Both the position numbers and the translations under genes were made by a program. The notes below the pieces were generated by a model. It had not been told where the DNA came from. It saw only the letters and a program-made list of their open reading frames with translations, and did no database searches. From positions 1 through 64,000 of the forward strand of contig JAGSGY010000009.1 in assembly GCA_023954855.1 (NCBI GenBank): a stretch of 64,000 bases of DNA. Direction: 5' to 3'. Shown one piece after another: positions 26,760 through 34,271 of this stretch. Position 1 is the stretch's first letter; every line of letters begins with the position of its first letter. The stretch is from Pseudomonadota bacterium (GTDB lineage Bacteria; Myxococcota_A; UBA796; GCA-2862545).

Positions 26760-27080
26760 ATGAACACCTGCTCACGCTGCGCGTCTTTCCTACGCTCTGA
26801 TGGCGCGTGCCCCACCTGCAGACGGGGCGCAGGCCTGGGGGCAGTGGCCCTTCTTGGGCTGGTCCTCGGCGGCTGTGCGGGTCCCGGTGGCGATGAGAGC
26901 ATGGTCGCGCTGTACGGCATGCCTGTGGTCGACGACGACAACGACGGCTGGTTCGAGGACGACTGCAACGACGCCGACCCGGACGTGCACCCCTGCGCCA
27001 CCGAGACGGATGGCGACGGCGTCGACAGCAACTGCGATGGCATCGATGGCACCGACCCGAACAGCGGGCAGAGCTGCTAG
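26760..27080 (+). CDS. Lipoprotein with zinc-ribbon-like leader, YGMP motif and metal-binding block
   Basis: 106 residues, the most compact member. The leader has a textbook CxxC-x9-CxxC (Cys4, Cys7, Cys17, Cys20). The hydrophobic segment LLGLVLGGC gives a lipobox at Cys39. ALYGMP occupies residues 50-55 (26907-26924) and runs directly into DDDNDGWFEDDCNDADPDV and DGVDSNCDGIDG. GGAGG precedes the ATG. A leader of this kind before a lipobox is odd, because lipoprotein signal peptidase would release it. The end overlaps the convergent membrane gene at CTAG. Confidence 0.77.
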   Translation: MNTCSRCASFLRSDGACPTCRRGAGLGAVALLGLVLGGCAGPGGDESMVALYGMPVVDDDNDGWFEDDCNDADPDVHPCATETDGDGVDSNCDGIDGTDPNSGQSC

Positions 27081-27478
27081 CCGATGGCGATCAGGTCATC
27101 GAGCTGCGAACGGTAGTGGTGCACGAAGAAGAAGCTGATGAAGCAGAAGAAGGCAGCGCCCAAGCACGCGAGGCCCGCAAAGATCGACCAGGCGAATCCG
27201 AACACGGCTGGCGTGCCCCACATCCAGCCGGCGGCCACGCCTCCAACGCCGGTGGCCATCGTGATCAGCCAGCAGAGCAGGGTGCTCCAGCGGGCGGCGA
27301 TGGGCATGAACAATGCCCCCACGATCTGCACAAAGCCCAGGCCGATGAGCACGCCCCAGACCAGCGCGTCGGTGAGTTCCTCGAGGGCCCAGGCCTCCAG
27401 GCCCGCGGCAGCCATCAGCAGCAGCGCGGATCCGAGCATCAGGAATCCGGTGAACCAGGTGATCAGCGGTGGACGCAT
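27077..27478 (-). CDS. Four-helix membrane protein of unknown function
   Basis: 133 residues from an ATG with GGAGG 7 bases upstream; the open frame extends further, but the extra segment overlaps the radical SAM start and is basic. Four hydrophobic helices are evident (ITWFTGFLMLGSALLLMAAA, ALVWGVLIGLGFVQIVGALF, LLCWLITMATGVGGVAAGW, FGFAWSIFAGLACLGAAFF). Divergent from the radical SAM gene across an 88-base gap, and between it and its likely substrates, so it may belong to the same system. Confidence 0.75.
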   Translation of the reverse strand: MRPPLITWFTGFLMLGSALLLMAAAGLEAWALEELTDALVWGVLIGLGFVQIVGALFMPIAARWSTLLCWLITMATGVGGVAAGWMWGTPAVFGFAWSIFAGLACLGAAFFCFISFFFVHHYRSQLDDLIAIG

Positions 27479-27566
27479 CGAGAGACCTCCGCCCCCTGCA
27501 TACCGCAAGTGAGCCGCAGACGCGCGCCTCCGCGCAGCACAAGGTAGGCTCGCCTCCGGAGGACCA

Positions 27567-28781
27567 GTGGCCCACCCGCGAATCGTCACCCAAGCCGACA
27601 AGAATCGTCCCGTCTACGCTGTGTGGGAGCTGACGATGCGGTGCGACCACGCCTGCGCCCACTGCGGCTCCCGCGCGGTGCAACCCCGAGAGAACGAGCT
27701 CACCCGCGAGGAGGTCTTCGACGTGGCCGACCAGCTCGCCCGGCTCGGCACCCGCGAGGTGACGCTGATTGGCGGCGAGGCCTACTTGTACCCGGGCATC
27801 GAGGCGGTGGTGGCCCACCTCACCCACCACGGCATTCGGGTCGGCATGCAGACGGGCGGACGCGGCTTCAACCCGATGCGGGCCAAGGCACTCGCCAAAG
27901 CGGGGCTGAAAGCGGTCGGCTTCTCGGTCGACGGAACCGCCGAGACCCACGATGTGCTGCGTGACAGCCCCGGTAGCCACGCGGCGGCCCTGCAGGGTAT
28001 GGCCAATGCCAAGGCTGCGGGCATGGCCGTCACCGCCAACTCGCAGGTGAATCGCCTCAACCGCCACGTGCTGGCCGAGACCGCAGCGCTGCTCAAGAAT
28101 GCGGGCGCGCGGGTCTGGCGCTGCCAGCTCACCGTCCCGATGGGACGCGCCGCCGACCGGCCCGACTGGATTCTCGAGCCGTACATGGTGCTCGACGTCA
28201 TCGACACGCTCGCGGACATTCAGGTGCAATACGCCGAGCAAGCCATCGCCGCAGGACTGCCGCCCAAGCGCATCTTCAACATCTTGATGGGCAACAACCT
28301 CGGCTACTACGGCCCCCACGAGGTGCTGCTACGCTCTCACCCCGGCCAGACCGTCATGCAGTGGAAGGGCTGCAACGCGGGCGTCTACCAGCTCGGCATC
28401 GAGTCGGATGGCAAGGTGAAGGCGTGTCCAAGCCTGCCGACCGCGCCCTACGTGGGTGGGAACGTCCGGGATCTCAGCATCGAGCAGATCTTCAACGAGA
28501 CGCCTGAGCTCGCGTTCGCCCGCGACCGCACCACCGACGAGATGTGGGGCTTCTGCCGCAGCTGTGAGTACGCCGAGGTGTGTCGCGGCGGCTGCTCGTT
28601 CACCGCTCACTGCACGATGGGGAAACGCGGCAACAACCCGTTTTGCTACCACCGCGCCGACACGCTGCGGTCCCAGGGACGCCGAGAACGCCTGGTCCAG
28701 GCCGAGCGCGCCGAGGGCATCCCCTACGACTTTGGCCGCTTCGAGATCGTCGAGGAAGAGTGGGTCGAGCTGGGGTCCTAG
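27567..28781 (+). CDS. Radical SAM/SPASM-domain enzyme
   Basis: 404 residues from a GTG with GGAGGA 3 to 8 bases upstream. The radical SAM cluster motif is CDHACAHC (Cys26, Cys30, Cys33). The TIM-barrel continues with TLIGGEAYLYPG and GFSVDGTAETHD. The C-terminal SPASM-type region supplies Cys269, Cys287, Cys330, Cys333, Cys339, Cys343, Cys349 and Cys360, enough for two auxiliary [4Fe-4S] clusters. SPASM enzymes such as PqqE, AnSME and MftC modify peptides or proteins. The flanking small lipoproteins with a repeated YGMP motif are the obvious candidate substrates. No ferredoxin or RRE protein was seen nearby. Confidence 0.9.
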   Translation: MAHPRIVTQADKNRPVYAVWELTMRCDHACAHCGSRAVQPRENELTREEVFDVADQLARLGTREVTLIGGEAYLYPGIEAVVAHLTHHGIRVGMQTGGRGFNPMRAKALAKAGLKAVGFSVDGTAETHDVLRDSPGSHAAALQGMANAKAAGMAVTANSQVNRLNRHVLAETAALLKNAGARVWRCQLTVPMGRAADRPDWILEPYMVLDVIDTLADIQVQYAEQAIAAGLPPKRIFNILMGNNLGYYGPHEVLLRSHPGQTVMQWKGCNAGVYQLGIESDGKVKACPSLPTAPYVGGNVRDLSIEQIFNETPELAFARDRTTDEMWGFCRSCEYAEVCRGGCSFTAHCTMGKRGNNPFCYHRADTLRSQGRRERLVQAERAEGIPYDFGRFEIVEEEWVELGS

Positions 28782-29593
28782 AGTGACTCGGAGGCCTGAA
28801 TCTGCCTCGAACCCTCAGCGAGGCATGCTGGGTCGGTACCGCACGAGCGAGCCAGCACCGAGCGGGCCTCGTCCACGCCGAGCGCCGAGGCGAACAAGAC
28901 CGCGTCCCTTCGAGCCTCTTGGGCGAGAGGACCGCTGCCGGCCCACAACCCCTCGAGCTGCGAGACCGCCGACTCGAAGTCGCCGAGGTTGTACTGACAC
29001 CACGCCAGGCGGTACCGCGCGTAGCTGGCGAGCCGTCCCTCCCCCGCCGCAACGGTTGCATACATTGGAAGGGCCTTCTTCAGGTTCATCGACGCGAAGT
29101 GGGTGTCGGCCAACAACACGCGCGCCTGCGAGGCGTAGGCCCCGTGCGGGTCGAGCTCCAGGCAGGTGTCGAGCTCTGGAATCGGGTCCAGATCGAGCTC
29201 AACGCCGAGCCTCGCTGCGAGAAACAGTGCCCTCGCCGCGTGGTCGTCGGCAAGTCCCGGTGCCGCGTCGAGATACAGGCGGCGCGCCTCGCGGTCGAGC
29301 GCCTGGAGTGGATCGAGATCGACGTCGGCCCCCGCATCCACGGCCCGCATCGCCTCGATGAACGCCTGGTCACGCACCACCTGAAGAGCATCCGCGCGGC
29401 GCATGGCTTCGACGGGCGAAGGGTCCGCGACATGCTGACGCACGAGGCGACGGGCTTGCTTGAGCCCGATGGGGGCATCGAGGTGTCGCTGGCTGACGAA
29501 GCTGTAGCTGGGCTGGCTGATCTCCCCACTCACCTCGACGTCTTCGAAGTCCAGGACGGTCGCCAGGGCGAGTCCGCACATCCACAGCAGCAT
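28778..29593 (-). CDS. Secreted TPR-like repeat protein
   Basis: 271 residues with a short signal peptide-like start (MLLWMCGLALATV). Two or three TPR-like helical pairs can be seen around residues 150-235 (YASQARVLLADTHFASMNLKKAL, then YARYRLAWCQYNLGDFESAV described by core RLAWCQYNLGDFESAV). A cysteine pair near the C-terminus (RSCGTDPAC) may form a disulfide. Probably a periplasmic scaffold. Its end overlaps the radical SAM gene by CTAG; function unknown. Confidence 0.75.
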   Translation of the reverse strand: MLLWMCGLALATVLDFEDVEVSGEISQPSYSFVSQRHLDAPIGLKQARRLVRQHVADPSPVEAMRRADALQVVRDQAFIEAMRAVDAGADVDLDPLQALDREARRLYLDAAPGLADDHAARALFLAARLGVELDLDPIPELDTCLELDPHGAYASQARVLLADTHFASMNLKKALPMYATVAAGEGRLASYARYRLAWCQYNLGDFESAVSQLEGLWAGSGPLAQEARRDAVLFASALGVDEARSVLARSCGTDPACLAEGSRQIQASESL

Positions 29594-29644
29594 GGGTCCT
29601 CCAGTCGCAGGACCATGGACCTCAGCGGGCGCGGGTGGTTCCGG

Positions 29645-30304
29645 CTAGCGGCGCTTGGCCTCGCCGATCAGCTCGCCCACAGTGTCGGGAAGCGTCTTCT
29701 TCGTCGCCGCATTCTGGACGACGGTCGGAATCGATCCACCCGTGTCGGTGCAGATGAAGTACTCGATGGCCGTGGTGCCATCGGTCGTCGAGAAGCGCCA
29801 TCCACCGACGTTCGTGGGCGGCTCGATGGCCGAAGGATTGGCCTCGCGCACGGTCGTGAAGCGGGCGTTGTGCGCACCACCATCCTCGAGACGCTTCCAG
29901 CTGAACTCGATGAGGTTGTCGGCCTTGTGCGTCGTCCCCGACAGGAACCAGAAGCGGTCCGAAGCCATCGTCCAACCTGGAACATCGAGGTACTGGTAGT
30001 ACTCGATACTGGAGCCAGCCTCGCTGAGCGTCTCGGCCTCGCTGACCCCGGCACTCGACCACTTTGGGGTCGATTCGATGTCGGTCGCCACATCGAGGAG
30101 CTTCTCTGGAGCCGCAGTCGTCGACGCTGTGCCCTTGAAGCAAGCGGTGTCCGCCACCGTGGCCGAGAACACGCCGATCTGCCCACCATCCGAGTGGCTG
30201 CGCGTCGCCACTGAGTCCCAGCTCGACACCGCCTTGATCGCATCCCAGGTGGGAGTGCCGGCGAAAGCGGGGGTCGTAAGCAAGAGCAGAAGAGCAGTGC
30301 GCAT
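29645..30304 (-). CDS. Secreted START/SRPBCC-like lipid-binding domain protein
   Basis: 219 residues from the ATG at 30304, which begins a clear signal peptide (MRTALLLLLTTPAFA); the longer open frame is not supported. The rest resembles a START-type fold: APEKLLDVATDIESTPKW, YYQYLDVPGWTMASDRFWFL, FSWKRLEDG, then IEYFICTDTGGSIPTVVQ with a closing amphipathic helix. SRPBCC domains hold hydrophobic ligands. An export signal on such a domain suggests lipid handling in the periplasm. Divergent from the TIG lipoprotein. Confidence 0.72.
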   Translation of the reverse strand: MRTALLLLLTTPAFAGTPTWDAIKAVSSWDSVATRSHSDGGQIGVFSATVADTACFKGTASTTAAPEKLLDVATDIESTPKWSSAGVSEAETLSEAGSSIEYYQYLDVPGWTMASDRFWFLSGTTHKADNLIEFSWKRLEDGGAHNARFTTVREANPSAIEPPTNVGGWRFSTTDGTTAIEYFICTDTGGSIPTVVQNAATKKTLPDTVGELIGEAKRR

Positions 30305-30416
30305 CGAAGTCTCCAAGGGCGGTCGACGAGGCAGCAACACCGCGGATGGCCGCAGTGTTCCAGCACTCGTGATCATAGCAGCACAGGCCGCCGCCACATC
30401 GGGGATAATGCTGGCC

Positions 30417-31526
30417 ATGCGCAGTGCCCTCCTCCTCGTATCGCTCCTCGGCTGCACGCCGCCGCCCACGCCGGTTGTCGATGACGGCGAGGACAGCGCT
30501 CCAGAGGGCGAAATCACGATCAGCCAGCTCGACCCCGACTTTGGGCCTGTCGACGGCGGTACGAACGTCACGATCTACGGCGAGGGCTTCGAGGGGAATG
30601 TGCGCGTCTGGTTCGACGGCACCGAGCTGACCGTGAGCGTGTTTGACAGCCGCACCCTGATCATCACCACCCCCGCCGTCAGCACCTCCACAGACGTGGA
30701 CGTGCGTGTGGAGTCCGACCTCGGCGAGGCCACGCTTGTGGATGGCTTCAGCTACGGCGACGGCGGTGGCGGCGGGGACGGAGTGAGCGGCGTCGTGCAG
30801 TACGAGCTGACCCAGATCGCCTGTCCCGAGTGCTGGAACCTCACCACCGCGCTGACCGTCAACGCCACGGCCGCCTTCCACGCCCCCGTCACCGGCAGCT
30901 GGACGAACTGGCTCCCGCCCAGTGGAACCTGCGCCATCAATCCCGGCAACACGCCCCCGACCTCCACCACAACGAGCGTCGGCACCTGGGTGTACATGAC
31001 CTCGGGCAGTACCTCTGTCGCCATGCGCGAGACCACGGGTTCAACCGGCTCTCAGTACGCCAGCAACGGCCTGAGCGAGGCGGACTACCCCCGAAACGCG
31101 ACCTTCGATCTGTCGGCGCCCGACGTCGGACTCACCGCCGATGCGGTACTCAGGACCCCGCAATCGATCACCTCGCTGACGCCGAGCCAGATGCTGCTGG
31201 TCGACATGAACGAAGCCTTCCAGCCGGTGGTCAGCTGGAGCGGACAGACGTTCACATGGTCGCCTTCTGGCGGCTCGGACCCGTTCATCATCCTGATCGA
31301 GGGCTACTCGGGGACGGACGGAACCTTCCTGGGTACCCTGCTCTGCGTCGGCCCTGACAACGGATCGATGGCCGTGCCTGGGTCCTACTTGCAGCAGTTC
31401 CCATCGAACAGCCTGCTCGGAGTCGGCATGCACAGATACGCCATCGGAAGCACGACGGCCTCCGATGGCACCACGATCGAGAGCGTGTCTCAGTTCGGCG
31501 TGCTGGGCACGGCGAGCTTCTTCTAG
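30417..31526 (+). CDS. TIG/IPT-domain lipoprotein
   Basis: 369 residues. MRSALLLVSLLGC ends in a lipobox, and a GGGGA site lies 11 bases before this ATG (an ATG 9 bases earlier would be too close to it). Residues about 35-115 form an IPT/TIG immunoglobulin-like domain (ISQLDPDFGPVDGGTNVTIYG, core GPVDGGTNVTIYGEGF; ending ATLVDGFSYG). After a glycine linker the remaining 240 residues are Ser/Thr-rich and unassigned, with a lone CPEC near residue 136. Likely an outer-membrane surface protein. Its end overlaps the OmpA-type gene at CTAG. Confidence 0.75.
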   Translation: MRSALLLVSLLGCTPPPTPVVDDGEDSAPEGEITISQLDPDFGPVDGGTNVTIYGEGFEGNVRVWFDGTELTVSVFDSRTLIITTPAVSTSTDVDVRVESDLGEATLVDGFSYGDGGGGGDGVSGVVQYELTQIACPECWNLTTALTVNATAAFHAPVTGSWTNWLPPSGTCAINPGNTPPTSTTTSVGTWVYMTSGSTSVAMRETTGSTGSQYASNGLSEADYPRNATFDLSAPDVGLTADAVLRTPQSITSLTPSQMLLVDMNEAFQPVVSWSGQTFTWSPSGGSDPFIILIEGYSGTDGTFLGTLLCVGPDNGSMAVPGSYLQQFPSNSLLGVGMHRYAIGSTTASDGTTIESVSQFGVLGTASFF

Positions 31527-32047
31527 TTCGTGCCGCTCACGGTCACGCCTTCCTTCGACGAGCCCTGGGTGACGCGGAACTCGGCGCGACGGTTCTGTGA
31601 CCACACGCTCTCGCCCGAGCCCGAAGCGTTGGGACGCTCCTCGCCGTACGAGATGATGGTGACCTGCGAGGACGACGCTCCCATCGAGGTGAGCGCGTCG
31701 CGAATCGAGGACGCACGCCGCTGGCCGAGGGCCAGGTTGTAGTCGGTGGTTCCACGGTCATCGGCATGACCCTGCACTTCGACCTTCACGCTCGGGTAGC
31801 GCTGTAGAAGAGCCGCGTTGCTCTCGAGGGCGCTGCGGCTGTCTCCCGACAACGAGGTCGAGTCGTAGTTGAAGAACACCTTCGAGAAGTTCTCGCGAAC
31901 CTCTTCGATGACCGGGGCCGGCGGCGGCGGTGGCGGTGGTGGCGGCGGCGGCGGTTCTTCAATGACCGGGGCTGGCGGCGTCTTGCCGCAGGACTTGCAG
32001 CCACCCATCAACATCAGGATGGCGAGGGTGGTGGTCGAAAAGCGCAT
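31523..32047 (-). CDS. Pal/OmpA-family peptidoglycan-associated lipoprotein
   Basis: 174 residues. A lipoprotein signal ends at Cys17 (LMLMGGC), a run of about twelve prolines follows, and residues 55-160 are an OmpA C-terminal domain: VFFNYDSTSLS, VKVEVQGHADDRGTTDYNLALGQRRA (core GHADDRGTTDYN), and ENSQNRRAEF-like VWSQNRRAEFRV. Asp and Arg in these motifs bind diaminopimelate of peptidoglycan. It likely tethers the outer membrane. No tol genes are adjacent, so it may not be the housekeeping Pal. Confidence 0.9.
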   Translation of the reverse strand: MRFSTTTLAILMLMGGCKSCGKTPPAPVIEEPPPPPPPPPPPPAPVIEEVRENFSKVFFNYDSTSLSGDSRSALESNAALLQRYPSVKVEVQGHADDRGTTDYNLALGQRRASSIRDALTSMGASSSQVTIISYGEERPNASGSGESVWSQNRRAEFRVTQGSSKEGVTVSGTN

Positions 32048-32331
32048 CTTGGCGTTCTCCTGTCGATGGCCGAACCTAGCACGGGCGGATCCGGAGCGAC
32101 ACAGGCGGTAAACAGCCGGTCTCGAAGCCGAAAACCGCTGATCGAGATTCGGTACGGCCAGCGACCCGATTCACCCAGTGCGATCAAGCTCATGCGAGCC
32201 TCGGCTCACGCGCCCCAATGGGTTCGCTTCAAACTGGCCGGATGGCCAGCAGATCCGCTGTTCATCGATACCATCGGCCCACCCACACCCTGCGGCGATG
32301 GGTTATTCGACGTGCGCACCGAGGAGGCGCC
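32048..32331. promoter_or_regulatory. Divergent promoter region upstream of oleA
   Basis: 284 non-coding bases between the OmpA-type lipoprotein gene and oleA. Beyond the inverted repeat at 32234-32249 no clear promoter boxes were seen. A frame is open from an ATG at 32218, but it has no ribosome site and the encoded residues do not resemble the OleA N-terminus. Confidence 0.5.
32234..32249. promoter_or_regulatory. Inverted repeat shared with pfa1, candidate operator of oleABCD
   Basis: CTGGCC-GGAT-GGCCAG, preceded by AAA. The arms, the 4-base spacer and the preceding AAA match the element upstream of pfa1 (11061-11076). Its centre is about 90 bases before the inferred oleA start. The shared element is best explained by a common regulator of both loci. 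Confidence 0.6.
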
Positions 32332-33348
32332 CTGCGCTACCAAAACGTCTGCATCGAGGCCATGGGCTACGCCCTGCCCCCGCACGTGGTCAAGAGTTCC
32401 GAGCTGGAAGAGGCCATCGCGCCCACGCTGCGCCGACTGGGTTTGCCACCGGGGCAAATCGAGTCGCTGTCCGGCGTCAAGGAGCGGCGTCTCTTCGATC
32501 CCGGAACCCTGCCCTCCCAGGCCGCGGCGATGGCGGGCGAGCAGGCGCTGATCAACTCCGGTGTCTCGCGCGACAAGATCGACGTGCTCGTCTGCACGAG
32601 CGTGTGCCGCGACTACCTCGAGCCCGCGACCTCGGCGATGGTCATGGGCCACATGAACATGCCGCACAGCGTGCAGTTCTTCGACATCGCCAACGCCTGT
32701 CTCGGCTTTCTCTCCGGCATCATCGCTGTGGCCAACATGATCGAGCTCGGCCAGATCAACTACGGCCTGGTCGTGGACGGTGAGCTCGCCCGCGAGCCCC
32801 TCGAGGCCACCCTGCAGCGCCTTGCCGCGCCCAATGCCACCGCCGATGACTTCCGTCAGAACTTCGCAACGCTCACCCTCGGTTCGGGCGGAGCCGCCGC
32901 AGTGCTCACGCGCAAAGATCTGTCGCGCACCGGCCACATCGTGAAGGGTGCGGTGTCGCGCTCGGCCACCGAGCACAACCAGCTCTGCCTCGGTACCCCC
33001 ACCGAAATGAAGTCCGATCCGCACGGCCTTCTCGTGCACGGAACCGGCCTCGCCCGCGAGACCTGGCCCTATGCCAGCCGCGAGTTCGGTTGGGGCCCTG
33101 ACACGGTCGACGAGTTTGTCGGCCACCAGGTGTCGCTCTCCCACTTCACCCAGACGTTCAAGTCCCTCGGACTTCCACTCGAGAAGGCGCTATTGACCTT
33201 CCCCTACCTGGGCAATACGGGTCCTGCGTCTATCCCGCTTACCCTGGCGCTCGGTGAAGCCCAGGGACGCATCACCAAGGGCAAGGAAGTGGCGCTATTC
33301 GGCGTCGGATCCGGGCTCCAGTGCATCATCGTCGGAGTCCAGTGGTGA
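32332..33348 (+). CDS. oleA: OleA, head-to-head acyl-CoA (acyl-thioester) condensing thiolase
   Basis: About 338 residues. OleA proteins start at a motif like LFxNVxI; here LRYQNVCIEAMGYALPP begins at a CTG at 32332 with GAGGAGG 4 bases upstream, and no ATG, GTG or TTG lies nearby in frame, so a CTG start is inferred. Features: CTSVCRDYLEPAT with the OleA glutamate, active-site Cys123 in IANACLGF, LVVDGE, SRSATEHNQLC, FVGHQVS with catalytic His, NTGPASIP and GVGSGLQC. OleA joins two fatty acyl thioesters to a beta-keto acid, committing carbon to long-chain olefins. It leads the four-gene ole operon. Confidence 0.95.
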   Translation: MRYQNVCIEAMGYALPPHVVKSSELEEAIAPTLRRLGLPPGQIESLSGVKERRLFDPGTLPSQAAAMAGEQALINSGVSRDKIDVLVCTSVCRDYLEPATSAMVMGHMNMPHSVQFFDIANACLGFLSGIIAVANMIELGQINYGLVVDGELAREPLEATLQRLAAPNATADDFRQNFATLTLGSGGAAAVLTRKDLSRTGHIVKGAVSRSATEHNQLCLGTPTEMKSDPHGLLVHGTGLARETWPYASREFGWGPDTVDEFVGHQVSLSHFTQTFKSLGLPLEKALLTFPYLGNTGPASIPLTLALGEAQGRITKGKEVALFGVGSGLQCIIVGVQW

Positions 33349-34271
33349 CGCGTCTACCCCTTCCCTACGACCGCAAGCTCAATCCCGCCGTCCGCGAGGA
33401 GTACCCCTGGCAGGGCCGCTACCTCCGCGTCGGCGAGAACATCCGCATGCACTACCTCGACGTCGGTCGGGGCAAGCCGCTGCTGATGCTCCACGGCAAC
33501 CCGACCTGGAGCTTCTACTACCGCAACCTGATCAAGGCGTTCTCGGACGAGTACCGCTGCGTGGTCCCCGACCATGTCGGCTGCGGCCTGTCCGATCGGC
33601 CGAGCGACGAGCAGTACGGCTACACGCTCAACGACCGTCTCGACAACATCGGCCACCTCATCGAGGCGATGGACCTCGACGACATCACCCTGGTCGTCCA
33701 CGACTGGGGCGGCGCTATCGGCATGGGCACCGCGCTGCGCTACCCCGATCAGGTCAAGCGCCTCATCGTCTTCAACACCGCGGCCTTCAACGGTCCGGTT
33801 CCGAAGTCGATTCAGATGTGCATGTGGCCTGGCTGGGGCGACTTCGTCGTTCGCGGTCTCAACGGCTTTGTGCGCGCCGGATTCCAACGCGGCTTCGCCG
33901 ATAAGAAGAACGTGACCAAGGGCCTAAAGGCCGGCTACCTCGCGCCGTACCACTCCTGGGCTTCGCGCATCGCAGTGCACCGCTTCGTGCAGGACATTCC
34001 GATGACCGAGGAGCACAAGACCTGGCGCACGATCAACGCGATCGACAATGGCCTCGCACAGCTCAAGGACCTTCCGCAGCTGCTGATGTGGGGCAACGAC
34101 GACTTCTGCTTCACGCCCGAGTTCCGCAAGCGCTTCGAAGACAAGTGGCCAGACGCCGAGGTCCACTCCTGGGATGACGCCGGACACTTCGTGCTCGAAG
34201 AGAAGCTCGACGAGATCGTGCCCCTGATGCGCGACTTCCTCACCCGCCACCCGATCGAGCGAAACCAGTGA
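33345..34271 (+). CDS. oleB: OleB, alpha/beta hydrolase (beta-lactone decarboxylase)
   Basis: 308 residues from a GTG overlapping the oleA stop (GTGA). Haloalkane-dehalogenase-like fold: HGNPTW at 50-55, nucleophile Asp120 in VVHDWGGAIG, and catalytic His281 in DAGHFVLEE. In known systems OleB decarboxylates the cis-beta-lactone made by OleC to give the cis-olefin and CO2. It overlaps oleC by four bases. The initial ATG at 33321 inside oleA was set aside because the overlapping GTG has GGAG upstream and fits the operon's pattern. Confidence 0.95.
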   Translation: MTRLPLPYDRKLNPAVREEYPWQGRYLRVGENIRMHYLDVGRGKPLLMLHGNPTWSFYYRNLIKAFSDEYRCVVPDHVGCGLSDRPSDEQYGYTLNDRLDNIGHLIEAMDLDDITLVVHDWGGAIGMGTALRYPDQVKRLIVFNTAAFNGPVPKSIQMCMWPGWGDFVVRGLNGFVRAGFQRGFADKKNVTKGLKAGYLAPYHSWASRIAVHRFVQDIPMTEEHKTWRTINAIDNGLAQLKDLPQLLMWGNDDFCFTPEFRKRFEDKWPDAEVHSWDDAGHFVLEEKLDEIVPLMRDFLTRHPIERNQ

